DNA of 64,000 nt from Gigaspora rosea. Taxonomy: Eukaryota > Glomeromycota > Glomeromycetes > Diversisporales > Gigasporaceae. Below the pieces are notes generated by a model. It saw nothing but the letters and a program-made list of their open reading frames with translations. It searched no databases and was not told the DNA's origin. The stretch covers positions 51,474 through 115,473 of the forward strand of contig QKWP01000691.1 of NCBI GenBank assembly GCA_003550325.1. The letters run 5' to 3'. Shown piece after piece: positions 1 to 11,322 of this stretch; the first letter of the stretch is position 1; each line of letters begins with the position of its first letter. Both the position numbers and the translations under genes were made by a program.

Positions 1-589
1 TGATTATAACTAACAAAACGACTTTGACTATCATAAAGGCTAATCACATGAAGTTGCGACTTATAAGACTTATATATTTCGTGAGAAGAGTTAATACATT
101 TTAATTATTAAATAAATTAAGAATCAGTTTGATATTAGAGCAGAGACTATATTTAAGATTATTTCTGTTTATTTTGTTATTATATAGTATTTTAGAAATA
201 GTTTTCTTGTTTTATTTAATTGTGTACTGTACGTATAGCATAGTTGTAGCACAAAAATTTGTCAGTGATGTGTGTATTTGAGCTAATTAGGTGATATCCA
301 AACAGATCGGTACAATAATCTTTTCGCATGATAAAAGAATCTCTTGAATCTAATGCACTAATCATGATCAGATATCACATCACTGACAAATGTTTGCACC
401 ATGACAATGTTATTCCATTGGGATTCATTAATAAAATTTGAGATGTAATTTTATCTATGGCAAAATATAGTTTTGGGTCAAAAATTATCTCAAATTTGTC
501 ACAAATATATAATTATTTTTATATCATTTAGCTCATTTTATTCAACGATTTTAATTAAATAATATTGAAGTTTAAAATTTTGACAATGA
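1..589. other. AT-rich intergenic DNA
   Basis: No open frame, repeat or RNA gene recognised. Short AT-rich sequence only. Confidence 0.5.
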
Positions 590-785
590 AAGCCACTATG
601 CTAATATCCATAAGGTATCTGGTTTATCCGGATAAACGTAGAATTATTAGTTATCCATAAGGTTACCCGGTTATCTGTAGGATTTATTTGGATATCTGCA
701 AATCAAAACTGACAGTTTATCCGAATACAACTTTTATAAAAAGGATACAGAAAAATGGGTATCCGGATATCCAGGTCCAAACTCT
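590..785. repeat. Remnant of a hAT-like MITE end with TATCCGGATA repeats
   Basis: A GC-richer patch with several copies, in both orientations, of TTATCCGGATAA-like and GGTTATC-like palindromes. Read from the right end inward it begins TAGAGTTTGGACCTGGATAT, which is the style of a hAT terminal inverted repeat followed by subterminal repeats. No matching left terminus was found, so this is probably a one-ended remnant. Superfamily is inferred from the terminal style only. Confidence 0.35.
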
Positions 786-1363
786 ACCAAAAAAATATGG
801 AAAAGCGAGACCTGGAAGAGACCATATCCACAAAACAAGGCCTTACTAAGACCATAGGCAGAAGAACCAAACTTACAAGATCTACCCAAAATATAGGAAA
901 ACCCGACCTGGTGAAGCAAAACAAGACACTAAAAAAAAAAAATAAAAAAAACTATAATACTTAACCTATATTGGAACCAGTATAATCAAAAATGAAAAAT
1001 TAGAATAGACCTAACAAGACCTACCAGAAGGAAAGAAGACACGACCTGGCAAAGTAAAATAAGACCCAGACAAACAAAGGAAAAAAAGTAATAATACCAA
1101 GCCTACTCCAAAAGACGTACGAACAAAGTAATCGAGCCCAAGACCTTACGAAGAAAGTATATAATAACATATGTCAAAATCCCAAGCCTGAAGAAAATAG
1201 AGACTGTACCAGCAAAGAATTTATTGCAAGTGTCAGAGCCAAAGAAACAGACCATACCACAAAGAAAAATGAGACCCATATGAGAGAGATTAACAAAATC
1301 GAAGCAAACAAAAAAAAAAAAGAGTCATACCTAGCTTACATTGAAATACGACCCTACCAAAAC
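786..1363. other. A-rich, purine-biased tract
   Basis: Plus strand strongly purine-rich with recurring AAGACC and CAAAAC words. Similar composition resumes at 3775-4100, on the other side of the 2.4 kb element, which suggests that the element was inserted into one longer tract. A 69-residue open frame at 755-964 is K/T-rich low complexity and is not called as a gene. Confidence 0.4.
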
Positions 1364-3774
1364 CCTATATTAGCAAATTTATAATAGCGTAATCTTACGT
1401 AAGGTCTTATGAATCATAATAAAATCAAAATATTACGTAATATATTTCAAAATATTTCGAAGTATCAAATTTTTGAAATATACAAAAGTAATTCCGAAAT
1501 ATTTCGAAATATGTTACGAAATATTTCGAACCCTTTCAAAATATTTTAGAACTAGGAAACCAAGCTGGTTCAGTAGATCTTTAACCTGGATTATGCATTA
1601 GACTGATTTTTTGAAATAGTTCAGAATAGTTCAACGATGTTCAAATTCTGTACTACAAAATCAGATTAGATCTTTTGTTTATAATTAGATCTTCTATTTT
1701 GTTTTTTTTTTACTTTTTAATCGTAACAATATAGAATAATTAACAGATCTTTTACGATCACATACCTGTTACAAAAATTTCAACCCAAATCACTAGGTAA
1801 AAAAAAAAATTTTTTTGAAAAGTTCAAAAACTCTTAAGCCCATTTAATCCACAAGCTACCAAGGATCATAAATATATATACGACAAATTGTGCCAAAAAA
1901 CTTAAAAAAAAAGCCGTTTGGAGCAATTTTTACTCTTTCTCCTCTTCCTTTTTCTCCTCTCTTTTTTTTTTTCTTTTTTCTCTCTCTTTTTTTTCTCTTT
2001 TTTTTTTTTAATATTTCGAATACATTCAAAATATTTTAGGATAATCTGTAACCTGGATCATATCAAGGACGTGTTTGACTAATATTTTGAAATGTTTTGA
2101 TAATTTTTAATGATTGTACTACAAAATTAGAATAGATCTTTGTTTATATTTTTTTTGTTTATAATTTAGATCTTCTATCAATTTTACATTGTTTTTCGTT
2201 TTCCTTTTGTTTTTTTTTGGGTTCGTTTTATTTTTTTTTAGTTTCATTATGGTTTTTTTATTTTTATTTTTATTTTTTTTTTTATTTCTTAATTTTTTTA
2301 TTTTATTTTTACACTTTACTACTAGCACTTTGCAAGAATTCCAATACTTTTCAGCACTTTGACAAGCCAATTTAGCCTTTGACACTTTGCAAGAACACAC
2401 AACTAATTTCTCCAGTAATTTTTAAATTTCAAGAACACAAGTTTTTGCAAGTTTTCACAAGGGTTTGCAAGGTTTTACTTTATTTATTTTTTCATTTCAT
2501 ATTTTTTGTTTTTGTTTTTTTTTATTTTTATTAATTTATTTTATTCCAGCACTTTGCAAAAACCTTCAACAATTTTTAAATTGCAAGATTATGAACTCTT
2601 TTACTTCAGAAAAATGGAGATTTGGGGCTTCATTTATTTTTTTATTTAGTTTGCTTACATTTTTGTTTTTTGTTTGTTTTCTTTTTTTTTACTTATTTTT
2701 TTTTAATTTTATTTTATTTTATTTATCCTTTACTTTTTCAGAACTTTGCAAGTAAACGACTTGACTTTTCCGGCACTTTACAAGAAAACCAATTCTAACA
2801 TCTCTGCACTTTGCAAGAAGTTATGAATATGAACGAATATAATCGAATATAATCGAATATATGCAAATATAAGCAGATATAATAGTTTATTTTTTCGGGT
2901 TTGTTTTTTTGATATTTTTTGGGTTTGTTTTTTGTTTTTGTTTGTTTTTTTTACTTATATTTTTAATTTTATTTTATTTATTTTTTACATCTTTCAGAAC
3001 TTAACAAAAAAATGACCCGACTTTTCTGGTATTTACAAGACATCAACTCTAATTTCTCCACCACTTTGGAAAAAGTAGCAAATATAACGAATATAAGCAA
3101 ATATGAGCGAATATAAGCAAATATAAGCAAATATAAGCTAATATTAGTAATATTTTTTATAGCTAACTGTGAGATGAGCGAAAATAAGAATTTAGGGTAG
3201 TTTTTTGTATATAGTAATAGAATTAAATGCGAAAGTAGTTTAAAATATTTGTATTAATATAAAAATAATACATAATATATAATAAAGTATATAATATTAA
3301 TTAAAACTGTATATTTAATAAATGTAAAATATAATGTATAATAATAATAAATAAAATATAAAATTTTATATTTAATTGCAAAACTGTGCGAAATATTATG
3401 AAAACCTGTAAAAAAGCATAATTATGTGAATATGTATATCATTTATTTATTTTTTAAATATTTTAAAAATTTGTGAAAATTCGCAAAATATTGCAAAGCA
3501 ATGTGAAAATATCAAAATATCATCTCCTGTACGCAGTTGTTTATTAATCTGCATAAGTAAGTGACCCCTGCAGAGAAGGGTAATTTGTATTGTTTTAGTC
3601 TATTTTGCAATATTTTGCAATATATTTTGAAATATTTCGAAATAATGACCATAATATTACTGAAATATAACGTAATATATTACATAATATACTGCGTTAA
3701 TCGTAAGGTTTTCATAATATTACAGGCCGTAATATCTTACATAAGATTACTTATATATAATTTGCTAATGTAGG
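1364..3774. mobile_element. 2.4 kb terminal-inverted-repeat element without recognisable transposase
   Basis: The ends are inverted copies of each other over at least 40 bp. The left end starts CCTATATTAGCAAATT and continues with TAATCTTACGTAAG; the right end, read inward on the minus strand, starts CCTACATTAGCAAATT and continues with TAATCTTATGTAAG. Just inside both ends are CGAAATATTTCG palindromes and ACGTAATATATT words. The interior is extremely T-rich on the plus strand, with ACTTTGCAAG words and an internal direct duplication. No transposase frame is visible, so it is a non-autonomous element or a long MITE. The target duplication is not clear. Superfamily undetermined. Confidence 0.6.
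2640..3145. repeat. Imperfect direct repeat inside the 2.4 kb element
   Basis: Two roughly 250-bp units follow each other. Each has a long T-rich run, then CAGAACTT(T/A)(G/A)CAA, then GACTTTTCYGG, a TTTACAAGA word, and a run of CGAATATAA/GCAAATATAA words. The first covers about 2640-2880 and the second about 2900-3145. The ACTTTGCAAG word is also repeated further left, at 2315-2560. Confidence 0.5.
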
Positions 3775-4113
3775 AAGAAGGACCAGGCTTAATGAAACAA
3801 GAAAAGATCATCTCAAAGAAACATGCTAAAAAGTAGAAACAGACCATGTCTAGCCATAGTAAGAAGACCAACTCAAGCTCCAGGACCCTAATGCAAGACA
3901 ACAAAAAAAAGGGACAACTATCTTAAAAAAAGAAAAGGGGTCCGGCAAGAGAATTCAAAATCCACAACCACATTAACAGCAAAGACAAAACAAAACCTAG
4001 AAGAACAAAGCTATACTGATAAAAAATCATTTATAGCCAAGACCACCAAACTACAAATACCAGAAACAGCACTTACCTGACTCACAACTGACGAAATCGT
4101 AAGAAAATCAAAT
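3775..4113. other. A-rich tract, no gene seen
   Basis: Same purine-rich composition as 786-1363, with AAGACCA and AAAACA words. No supported coding or RNA gene. Confidence 0.4.
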
Positions 4114-4363
4114 GGGACCCTGTATAGCAAAACAGTGTATTGGGACAATCATGTGATATTGAGAAAATCACAATTGAAAATCATCATGTGATTAATTTTA
4201 ATTATAATAATAACAACTCAAATTTTAAATTTCACACATTTTATTAATATATTTTACAAATTAATAATATTTTTAGAAAGATACAATATATTAACAGATT
4301 ATAATTATAAAATCTCAAAATCTGATTGGTTGGCCCAATGCACCGTTTTGCTGTGCGGGTCCC
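4114..4363. mobile_element. 250-bp MITE with GGGACCC ends
   Basis: The first 30 bases begin GGGACCCTGTATAGCAAAAC and the last 30, reverse-complemented, begin GGGACCCGCACAGCAAAACG. Both reach TGCATTGGG or its equivalent. Directly outside lies AAAT on both sides, a possible 4-bp target duplication. The interior is AT-rich and non-coding. Confidence 0.65.
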
Positions 4364-4782
4364 AAATGTCAAAGAAGACTGTAATGCTGAAAAACTATGC
4401 TGAAGTCTATGAACTGCAAGAAATGACAACTCTGAGAATTAACTACGACTCCAAAAAAGACAATGGTTTCAAAATCTATATATTAATATAAAAAAAAAGA
4501 GATTAGCATGTATAAAATCAGAAAACCCCTAATTTAATATTATACATAATCTTCTGGTATAACGTAATGACTATTACTATTATTATGACTGACGGAACAT
4601 GTATTATTAAATCGTAATCGAAATCAAGTGACGTAACCGCACAAAATTTATACTAACGATTACTTGCGCTACTTACTTCAGAGCTACATGAAACATTCGA
4701 CAAACATTAAACAATTAATCAGAAAAGACAATTTTAACCCTTTATAATTACAGTCTGGCCTCTCTATAGTCACACCCTATAT

Positions 4783-5110
4783 GGGGTGTCTCCTATTAAA
4801 AGGGCCCATTTTTACAATTTTCAAAAATTGAGTTTTTATTAGATTCTTGTAAATTTTAACATGATTGACATTTTTCAATTATAAATGAAAGTCGATTTAC
4901 ATAATAAAAAATAGAGATAATGTAAAAGAAATATTAAACGAAGTTGTCTAAGACCAAGCACATCACGAGACTACCCGATAGTCACCTGCTACATTTATCC
5001 AATCAAAAGTGTTAATCCCGGATCAGTCCGAAAATCAAAACAAATAGTTAAACTCAATTATCTCAAAATGAGATGAATGTAAAAATGGGCCCTTTTAATA
5101 GGGAACACCC
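4783..5110. mobile_element. MITE family GGGGTGTCYCC, copy 1
   Basis: The ends are inverted repeats containing GGTGTC(T/C)CCTATTAAAAGG and its complement. The outer element reads CACACCCTATAT before it and TATATAGTCACAC after it, so the target was a TATAT/TA site. Related copies: 33512-33810 in the opposite orientation, and 40622-40918 lacking its right end. Shared interior words include CACGAGACTACCCGATAGTC and GATCCGG. Non-coding. Confidence 0.8.
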
Positions 5111-5698
5111 TATATAGTCACACATCTATATAAGCACCTAATATTGTGTGACAGACTTAAAATATAGTAAAAAAGCTTATTATAGTCACAAATCACCTAT
5201 AATCACTATCACAAAAAAATTTTGATCATTCATTAATTTTATTAATAAAAAATCCTCGTTATAATCACAAATTTTAACTAAATATAGATTATAACATCTG
5301 ATTGGCCAATATTTATATTCATTTTTATTTAAAATATTCTATTAAAAATTCTTAAAGGTTTGACAACAAATAACTTGTGATGCAGTAGCCCAATTTGGAT
5401 GAAACAACTACCAAAATGTTCATCTCAATAAGACGATTCTAAAGAGCCTGAGATCGCTAAAATCCAATCACAGGCTCCTGTGATCGTTAAGGATTTGTGT
5501 CACTCACATATTTAAAAATTGATTAAATTTAAAAAAATCCTTAATGATTTTAGCATTTTGTAGCTAAATATGGACGATTTTAGACTCTTTAGAATTGTCT
5601 CATTAAGTCAAACACTTGTTTTTTTATCCAAATTGGGCCACTGGGTCAAACGTTTTTTACTATCAAACATTTTAAATTTTTTAATAGTATTTCAAATA

Positions 5699-6647
5699 CA
5701 GTCAGACCTCCCTATAGTCACACCCTATATAGTCACACCTCTATTTAAGCACCCGATTTTGTGCTATGGACTCAAATATAGTAAAAAAACACATTATAGT
5801 CACAAATCACTTATAATCACTATCACCATGAAAATTTGATATTTTACCAATTTTATTAATAAAAACCCTCATTATAGTCACCAATTTTTAACTAAATATG
5901 GATTATATAATCTGATTGGCAAATTTTCATAACACATATTTAAAATTATTTATTAATTGATAATCGCCTGTCAACTAAAGAGTGATCCTATAGGCGAAAT
6001 ATGGAGCGCTTCCATCTAAATGTTTTTTCTTACTAAGTTAACGATACATGTTCACTAATTGAAAGTTGCAGAGCTCGTCGAGATGCATCCAACGGTGGTT
6101 AGATCATCCAAATTGGCCCAGTGGTTGGCGAGTTGTCGTCGAAAAACGATCGTCCGACTATATAAAAATCTGTAACGGAGATTACATATGAAAATCACTA
6201 TGCGAAATGTCGAGTGCTTCGATCTTAAACTTTTTTCTTACTAAGTTAATGATATATGCCCACTAAATCAAAGTTGTAAAACTCATTGAGACGCATCTAA
6301 CGGTGGTTAGATCATCCAAATTGACCTAGTGGATGGTGAGATATCGTCGAAAAACTATTGGCCGACTATAGATTTTATATAGTCAGCCAATCATTTTCGA
6401 TAATATCTTGCTATCCACTAGGCCGATTTGAATGATCTAACCACTGTTAGATGCGTCTTGATGAGCTCTACAACTTTCAATTAGTGGGCATGTATCAGTA
6501 ACTTAGTAAGAAAAAATGTTTTAGATGGAAGCATGCCATATTTCGCCTATAGATGACCATAATGAGGTATTTTATTTATAGTCACACCTCTTTATAATCA
6601 CCAAAATAGGGTGCGACAGACTTTGTGATTATAGAGAGGGACGACTG
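5699..6647. mobile_element. Tc1/mariner-like MITE nested in its own family
   Basis: Starts CAGTCAGACCTCCCTATAGT and ends TTATAGAGAGGGACGACTG, with TA on both sides. It lies in the 4751-6777 element at a site that reads TTCAAATA, and the same site is unoccupied in the copy at 32823-33349. It is itself interrupted by a foldback element at 5988-6552. Confidence 0.75.
5988..6552. mobile_element. Foldback element with about 180-bp inverted arms and an extra internal copy
   Basis: The left arm starts CTATAGGCGAAATATGG at 5988. The right arm, read on the minus strand from 6552, starts with the same word. Both arms continue through TTCTTACTAAGTTA and GGTTAGATCAT. A third partial copy, in the same orientation as the left arm, fills the middle (about 6190-6375). 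The centre carries TATAGTCGGCCAA-type palindromic sequence. Non-coding. Confidence 0.7.
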
Positions 6648-7009
6648 TATTCGCAAATATATTATTTATTGGCCTTTGATTATGTGACCATGACAAGGTA
6701 TTTTATTTATAGTCACACCTCTATACAATCACCAAAATAGGCCGCGACCAACTTGTGATTATAGAGAGGTTTGACTGTATTTGATATTTTAAAAACAAAA
6801 ACAAAAAAAAATACTTCACTATTTATTAATTAATTATTTTGAAACATTTTAAACTTTATTATTTAATTATTACTAATATTATTTACAAATTTCGAAAAAT
6901 TTAAGAATTTTAATTACAAGAATAATTAAAATAAATACAAAAATTATTTGTAAAATAATACGACAATTTCTATTTACTTCTTTAATCCTTTTTCGCTACT
7001 CCCTATTTT

Positions 7010-7318
7010 CTTCTTCCATCTCTCTATTTTCTTCCTCCAACTCTCTATTGTCTTTTTACAACTCTCTAGCTTCTTCGACCCTTCTTCTTTCTACTTCTCC
7101 AACTCTCCTTCTCAACTCTCCATTTTTATCTTCTAAGTTTGTCGCCCAAGCCTCCACCTATTTTGTTTGAGAATCATCTGCTCATGCCGACTTGCTTGCT
7201 GAAGGGCTTCGATATCAGGAGGACTTCTTTCATGCGCTTCTTCTTGATAGTTTATAATCTGGTTTTCAAGCGCCGCCAAACGAAAGGTGACAGATTCAGA
7301 TTTCTTCGTACAAGTCAT
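7010..7318 (-). pseudogene. Decayed coiled-coil protein fragment
   Basis: The minus strand reads MTCTKKSESVTFRLAALENQ followed by a charged, Glu/Arg/Gln-rich helix-type sequence for 61 codons from 7318. It then stops at about 7133, while a neighbouring frame continues with GELRRRVGEVERRRVEEA and later ELEEENREMEEEN, also coiled-coil in style. The frame change and an additional stop indicate decay or sequence error. AT-rich fungi of this group carry many such coiled-coil proteins, but no specific family can be named. The short pyrimidine-rich plus-strand tract at 7010-7110 is the complement of this region. Confidence 0.35.
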
Positions 7319-8809
7319 CTATAAAATAAAAATAATTAGAAACGACTATTCCTAAGTGTTATATACTGGAAAAAAAGAAATAAAATAAACACAAGTGCAT
7401 TGGCCACCACAGCTTGTGAAAAAAAAGAAAATGAAGTTTATAAGGGGAAAATATCTACTGGGCGACCTCTATAGAGATTATAGAACACAATATAGGACGC
7501 TCGCCCAGTCATTGAAGATCGGTTTCGTACATAGCAAGTGCTAAGGCTAGGCTCACAGCCTGAAAGTATACACACCTGGAGAAATGCAAAGCAAAGCAAA
7601 AGTTCAACAAAAAGTTTTTTTTAAAAAAAAACTATCTAAATTAAAAAAGAATAAAAAGGACAAATTTATTAGAAAATTTTAAAAAGAGAAAAGGACAATA
7701 AAAAAAGGAATAGAAAACGAAATATTAACTAGTGAAGATTTTGAACGAAAATTTTGAAGAAAATAAACATTTGAGATACAGATTTTAAATAGAAATAGAC
7801 AATAGAGATGATTATTCCAAAATGGAAAATCAATCAACTATAAACAACAATGAGAAAAGGACTAATGAGAAAATAATTCACAGAATTAAAAATTAGCTAA
7901 TGATAAACACCAATTAGAAAAATAGAAGCTAATTTTAAATAAATTAATAAGGAAAGTTCGGAGACCTCACAACTTTTATGGAGAGAAAGCAACAATGAAA
8001 TTGCCAAAACCCATGTTGATCAAAATTTTTGACAAGTTTTGCCAAGTTTTGTTGAACACTTTCAACCCAAATTTTTGCACATGAACAATACAAATACAAA
8101 GCATGTGGGAATTACAAAAATTAACCTGTAATAAAGTTCTTAGATGTACAAGAAAAACAAGGCCATAACAAGTATCTTATCAATTGATATTCTCAAGCAC
8201 AATCATGTATGAATCATCAGTTCCAACAATTATGCATAATAATGGATGTGATCTCCAAAATAATTACCAAATCAGGCAAACATCCTCATTGATTTGACAA
8301 GTAAATCCCAGTTGACATGATATCTATATTAAATTTTTTATTACTATTTTAACTTCTTATTACCACATTTGAAAATTTTCCCAACAATTCTAAAAATATT
8401 ACTGAGAAATATACTAGAAACAGAAATAAACCCAGGTACCCAATTACCCAGACAATAGAATCCAAAATAGAAACTTCTATTCTATAGCCTCAAACCTTAG
8501 CCACATCTATCAAATTTATCATGTGCTAAAACAAAGCTAGGAAACTATCGAGGGTCCCAGAGTTTAATAAAGTACTAGATACAGATATGCATTTTATAAT
8601 TAGACAGTATAATTTTTGTTAATAATTTTTCAAAAGTTATTAGATTTAGGAACTCACGGAGTCGTTCTTAAAGGGGACAGAAATGTTATAAAATGAAGTT
8701 CTAATTTTATTACTATTAGATTCTATAGGTTTTTACAATTAAAATGAGCTATAGTTTATTAAAAACAGATTAATAGTTAATTGGATAATAATGATTAATC
8801 CTTGTATAA
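7319..8809. other. AT-rich intergenic DNA
   Basis: No coding frame longer than background, and no inverted-repeat element or RNA gene recognised. A slightly more GC-balanced patch at about 7440-7580 could not be assigned. Confidence 0.4.
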
Positions 8810-8940
8810 CATATACCTTTATACCTTTATACTTATATACCTTTTTACTTTTATACTTTTATACTTTTATACATTTTTTCTTTTATACTTTTATACCTTT
8901 ATATCTCTATACTTTTATATCTGTATACTTTTATACTGTA
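8810..8940. repeat. TTTATAC microsatellite
   Basis: About 130 bp of CTTTTATAC / CCTTTATAC repeats with small length variation. The open frame at 8791-8997 is produced by this repeat and is not a gene. Confidence 0.85.
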
Positions 8941-9254
8941 CATGAATATATTTCTAAAAGATATATAAACCCTAGCTTTTATTCTTCCTTAACTTGAGGA
9001 TTTGTTCCCTGCAATTCTTTAGTTATAGGAATTCTTTAGGCACAGAAACCTTTAGATAATCTTGTAGCAAAGTCTTGTAATGTACTTAAATAAAATATAT
9101 CTTTGCCCAACTAAATACACTCCTGTTCTTCAAGTAAAATATATCGAACTGCCACAGTGAGGAAACATTCCACTTCCATACCGCTCATATATTCTCTGAC
9201 CCTACGAGATCCCTGTTGCTGTGTGCTATGTTGCTAGTAGTTTATTAAGAAGGC

Positions 9255-9445
9255 TATACTGTTTGTAACAATACTACTCAAAATTTATTTGATCTTAGCT
9301 ATAATTATCTTAGGCTTGGAGGTGCAAAGGTGATAGCAAAAATTCGCTTCGAAAATACTGGTTTAACTTTCTTGTAATGAATTTGGTTCTGTGGGAGGGA
9401 TGTTTATAGTGAAAGCACTTTACAAGAATACTATATAACAATCAT
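9255..9445 (+). pseudogene. LRR (RNI-like) gene fragment
   Basis: Nucleotide sequence matches part of the LRR copy at 28520-28690: it has LDLSYN-type codons, then GGTGCAAAGG, GATAGCAAAAATTC and CTTGTAATGAATTTGGTTCT. Only one to two leucine-rich units remain, with frame breaks and a deletion. Downstream sequence is unrelated. Confidence 0.6.
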
Positions 9446-9992
9446 CAGATTTCTATATCCAATCAAAATTTTGTGTAGACTATAAAATTCAAATGGAATT
9501 ATACACTTCGTTCCACTGCATTACTAGTATTATAAAATTAACTTTAATTACTCAAATTTTATATTCTTACCCGCTGCTACACATGTTAATCAATGAGGTA
9601 TTAATTTTGCAGATGGAGACTAACTCAAATGCCAAATAACTATAGCTTCGTTGTACTATTCCTGGTATAAATAATATAGAAAGATGCCTGGCTAAGAATG
9701 CAGTGCAATTGGGTAAATCATGGGTGGACAGTGATCAGAAAATGTGGACCCTCCGCTCCAGACAATAAAAGATTTACAATATTAATACTACTGTATTGTA
9801 CATACTTTTTCAAATTATAGATTCTTCAATTTTATGTAAATATATATAAGTTATAACTATAGAAGGAATTACATTTTAAGATAAACTAAACATTAATCAA
9901 TAATAGCACAATTACTTTCTTAACATTAAATCTAGTAATAAACTATTTATCAATATTTATTTACTTTTGATCTTATTTAAATCAAATGCATA
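9446..9992. other. AT-rich intergenic DNA
   Basis: No gene or element recognised. The short stretch around 9615-9740 has mixed composition but no sustained frame. Confidence 0.4.
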
Positions 9993-10000
9993 AGTAGTAT

Positions 10001-10641
10001 TAGTGAATTGACCTGTCTAAAAAATCTTCGCCTGGGTCACCCGACGGGTGAACAATATGCCACCCGGGTGGAAACGGGTCAGTCCAAAAAAAGGCACCAC
10101 CCGGGTCACCCGACAGGTGACCCGACGGGTGACCCGTCGGGTTGCCTGGGTCAATTAAAAAAAATCCCAGGTGGTTAATATGACTAGTGATTTGACCCAG
10201 GTGGATTAACCTATAGTTGGTGGTAGAAATAATTTTACAAATTAATACGGTTACAGCATTGCTGTATTTTTTGCCGTAATTGCTGTGCGCCATAAAGCTG
10301 TAATGCTGTAATGCCGTAAAGTCGTAATACTATAATGCCGTAATGCCGTAATACCATAATGCTGTAATGCAGAAATACTACTATCTGCTATAATACTGTT
10401 TATTAAAATTCTGTACTGCATTATGGTTTCCTTTAAATAATTTACTATTAAAAATTTTTCGAATTTGATTCTGCCGACTTCACAAATTTGCATTAATTTG
10501 TGTCGGGTCTCTGCCTGTGGGTCACCCACGGGTCACCCGCGGGTTGACCCACCCGTTCTCACCCAGGCTGCTACAACTTGACCCGGGTCACCCACCCACC
10601 CGCGGGTGACCCAGGTGACACCCACCCGGGTCAAAACACTA
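10001..10641. mobile_element. Non-autonomous hAT element with GGGTCA subterminal repeats
   Basis: The 15-bp ends are TAGTGAATTGACCTG and, complemented, TAGTGTTTTGACCCG. Immediately outside is a perfect 8-bp duplication, AGTAGTAT (9993-10000 and 10642-10649), as hAT transposases produce. Both ends carry clustered GGGTCACCCG palindromes, a typical subterminal repeat arrangement. The centre (10290-10375) is a minisatellite of TAATGCCG/TAATGCTG units. No transposase. The partner with the same terminus and a transposase gene is at 29081-30680. Confidence 0.88.
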
Positions 10642-10716
10642 AGTAGTATATATTGTATTCCTCTGAAAATAAGCACAACTTTTTTGCCAAGGTTGCTTAA
10701 TTTGGGTCCGTATTAT

Positions 10717-10964
10717 TTCACCGACAATCACTTTACCGACAAGTTCATTTTAACGACAGTTTGTTTCACCGAAGTTCATTTCACTGACAAGTTTTTTTTT
10801 CAAAAAGCACCCTAACTTTAGCCCTCATTCTACCTAATTCTACCCTGACCCTAACGACAATGACCAGAATTACTTTGTGAATGAAATGAGCTTCGGTGGA
10901 ATAAACTGTCGGTAAAATGAACGTGTCGGTGAATAATTGTCAGTGAAATGTTATGTCAGTGAAG
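10717..10964. mobile_element. Foldback element built of TTCACCGACA words
   Basis: The left arm has the words TTCACCGACA, TTTACCGACA and TTCACTGACA at roughly 15-bp spacing. The right arm is the inverted equivalent (TGTCGGTGAA, TGTCAGTGAA). A spacer of about 80 bp contains CCCTAA and CTACC words. It could form a long hairpin. Non-coding. Confidence 0.65.
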
Positions 10965-11004
10965 TAATTGTCAATTAATTGATTGCCACCCGCTTAATTT
11001 TGGG

Positions 11005-11314
11005 CAGTGTTGGCAAAATATGGACATGAACAATATGGGCCATTGGACATGGACATTTATGGACTATGTCCATATTGTCCATATTATTTTATTGGACATA
11101 AGCACTTAGTCCAAATAATACGCATAGGCTACAGCTCCGAAATATTCTGAATATAAACCAAAATTGAGGCTAAAATTTGGTAAAAGTCCGGAATATTCCG
11201 AAAACTTCAATATAGAAAAGATATGGACATGGACACAATTTGGATTAGTCCATGTCCATATTTGTCCATGTCCAAATAGAATTTTTATTGGACATAGTCC
11301 AAATGCCAACACTG
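11005..11314. mobile_element. hAT MITE, 310 bp, CAGTGTTGGC ends
   Basis: Begins CAGTGTTGGCAAAATATGGA and ends with the complement of CAGTGTTGGCATTTGGACTA. It is flanked by the perfect 8-bp duplication ATTTTGGG (10997-11004 and 11315-11322). TGGACATGGACA words in both orientations form the subterminal repeats. No coding capacity. Confidence 0.92.
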
Positions 11315-11322
11315 ATTTTGGG

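Larger units (their letters stand above)
4751..6777. mobile_element. Tc1/mariner-like MITE (CAGTC...GACTG), interrupted by two other elements
   Basis: Starts CAGTCTGGCCTCTCTATAGT and ends TGATTATAGAGAGGTTTGACTG, flanked by TA on both sides, as expected for Tc1/mariner/pogo superfamily insertions. Subterminal TATAGTCACACC words recur. It is split by a GGGGTGTC-type MITE at 4783-5110 and by a younger copy of its own family at 5699-6647. The internally deleted relative at 32823-33349 shows the uninterrupted sequence across the second insertion point. No transposase frame. Confidence 0.75.

Noticed and set aside
2119-2755. Open frames rich in Lys/Asn (minus) and Phe/Leu (plus)
   Set aside because: They arise from poly-T tracts in the 2.4 kb element; no domain, no start context, composition purely low complexity.
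7440-7580. Possible tRNA or small structured RNA in a GC-balanced patch
   Set aside because: No cloverleaf with matching A and B boxes could be drawn; no CCA-end acceptor stem.
8791-8997. 68-codon plus frame rich in Tyr/Phe/Leu
   Set aside because: Translation of the TTTATAC microsatellite.
10000-10529. Two minus-strand frames of 92 and 97 codons
   Set aside because: They translate the GGGTCA and TAATGCCG repeats of a non-autonomous hAT element; the Pro/Gly/His and Tyr/Ser patterns follow the repeats.
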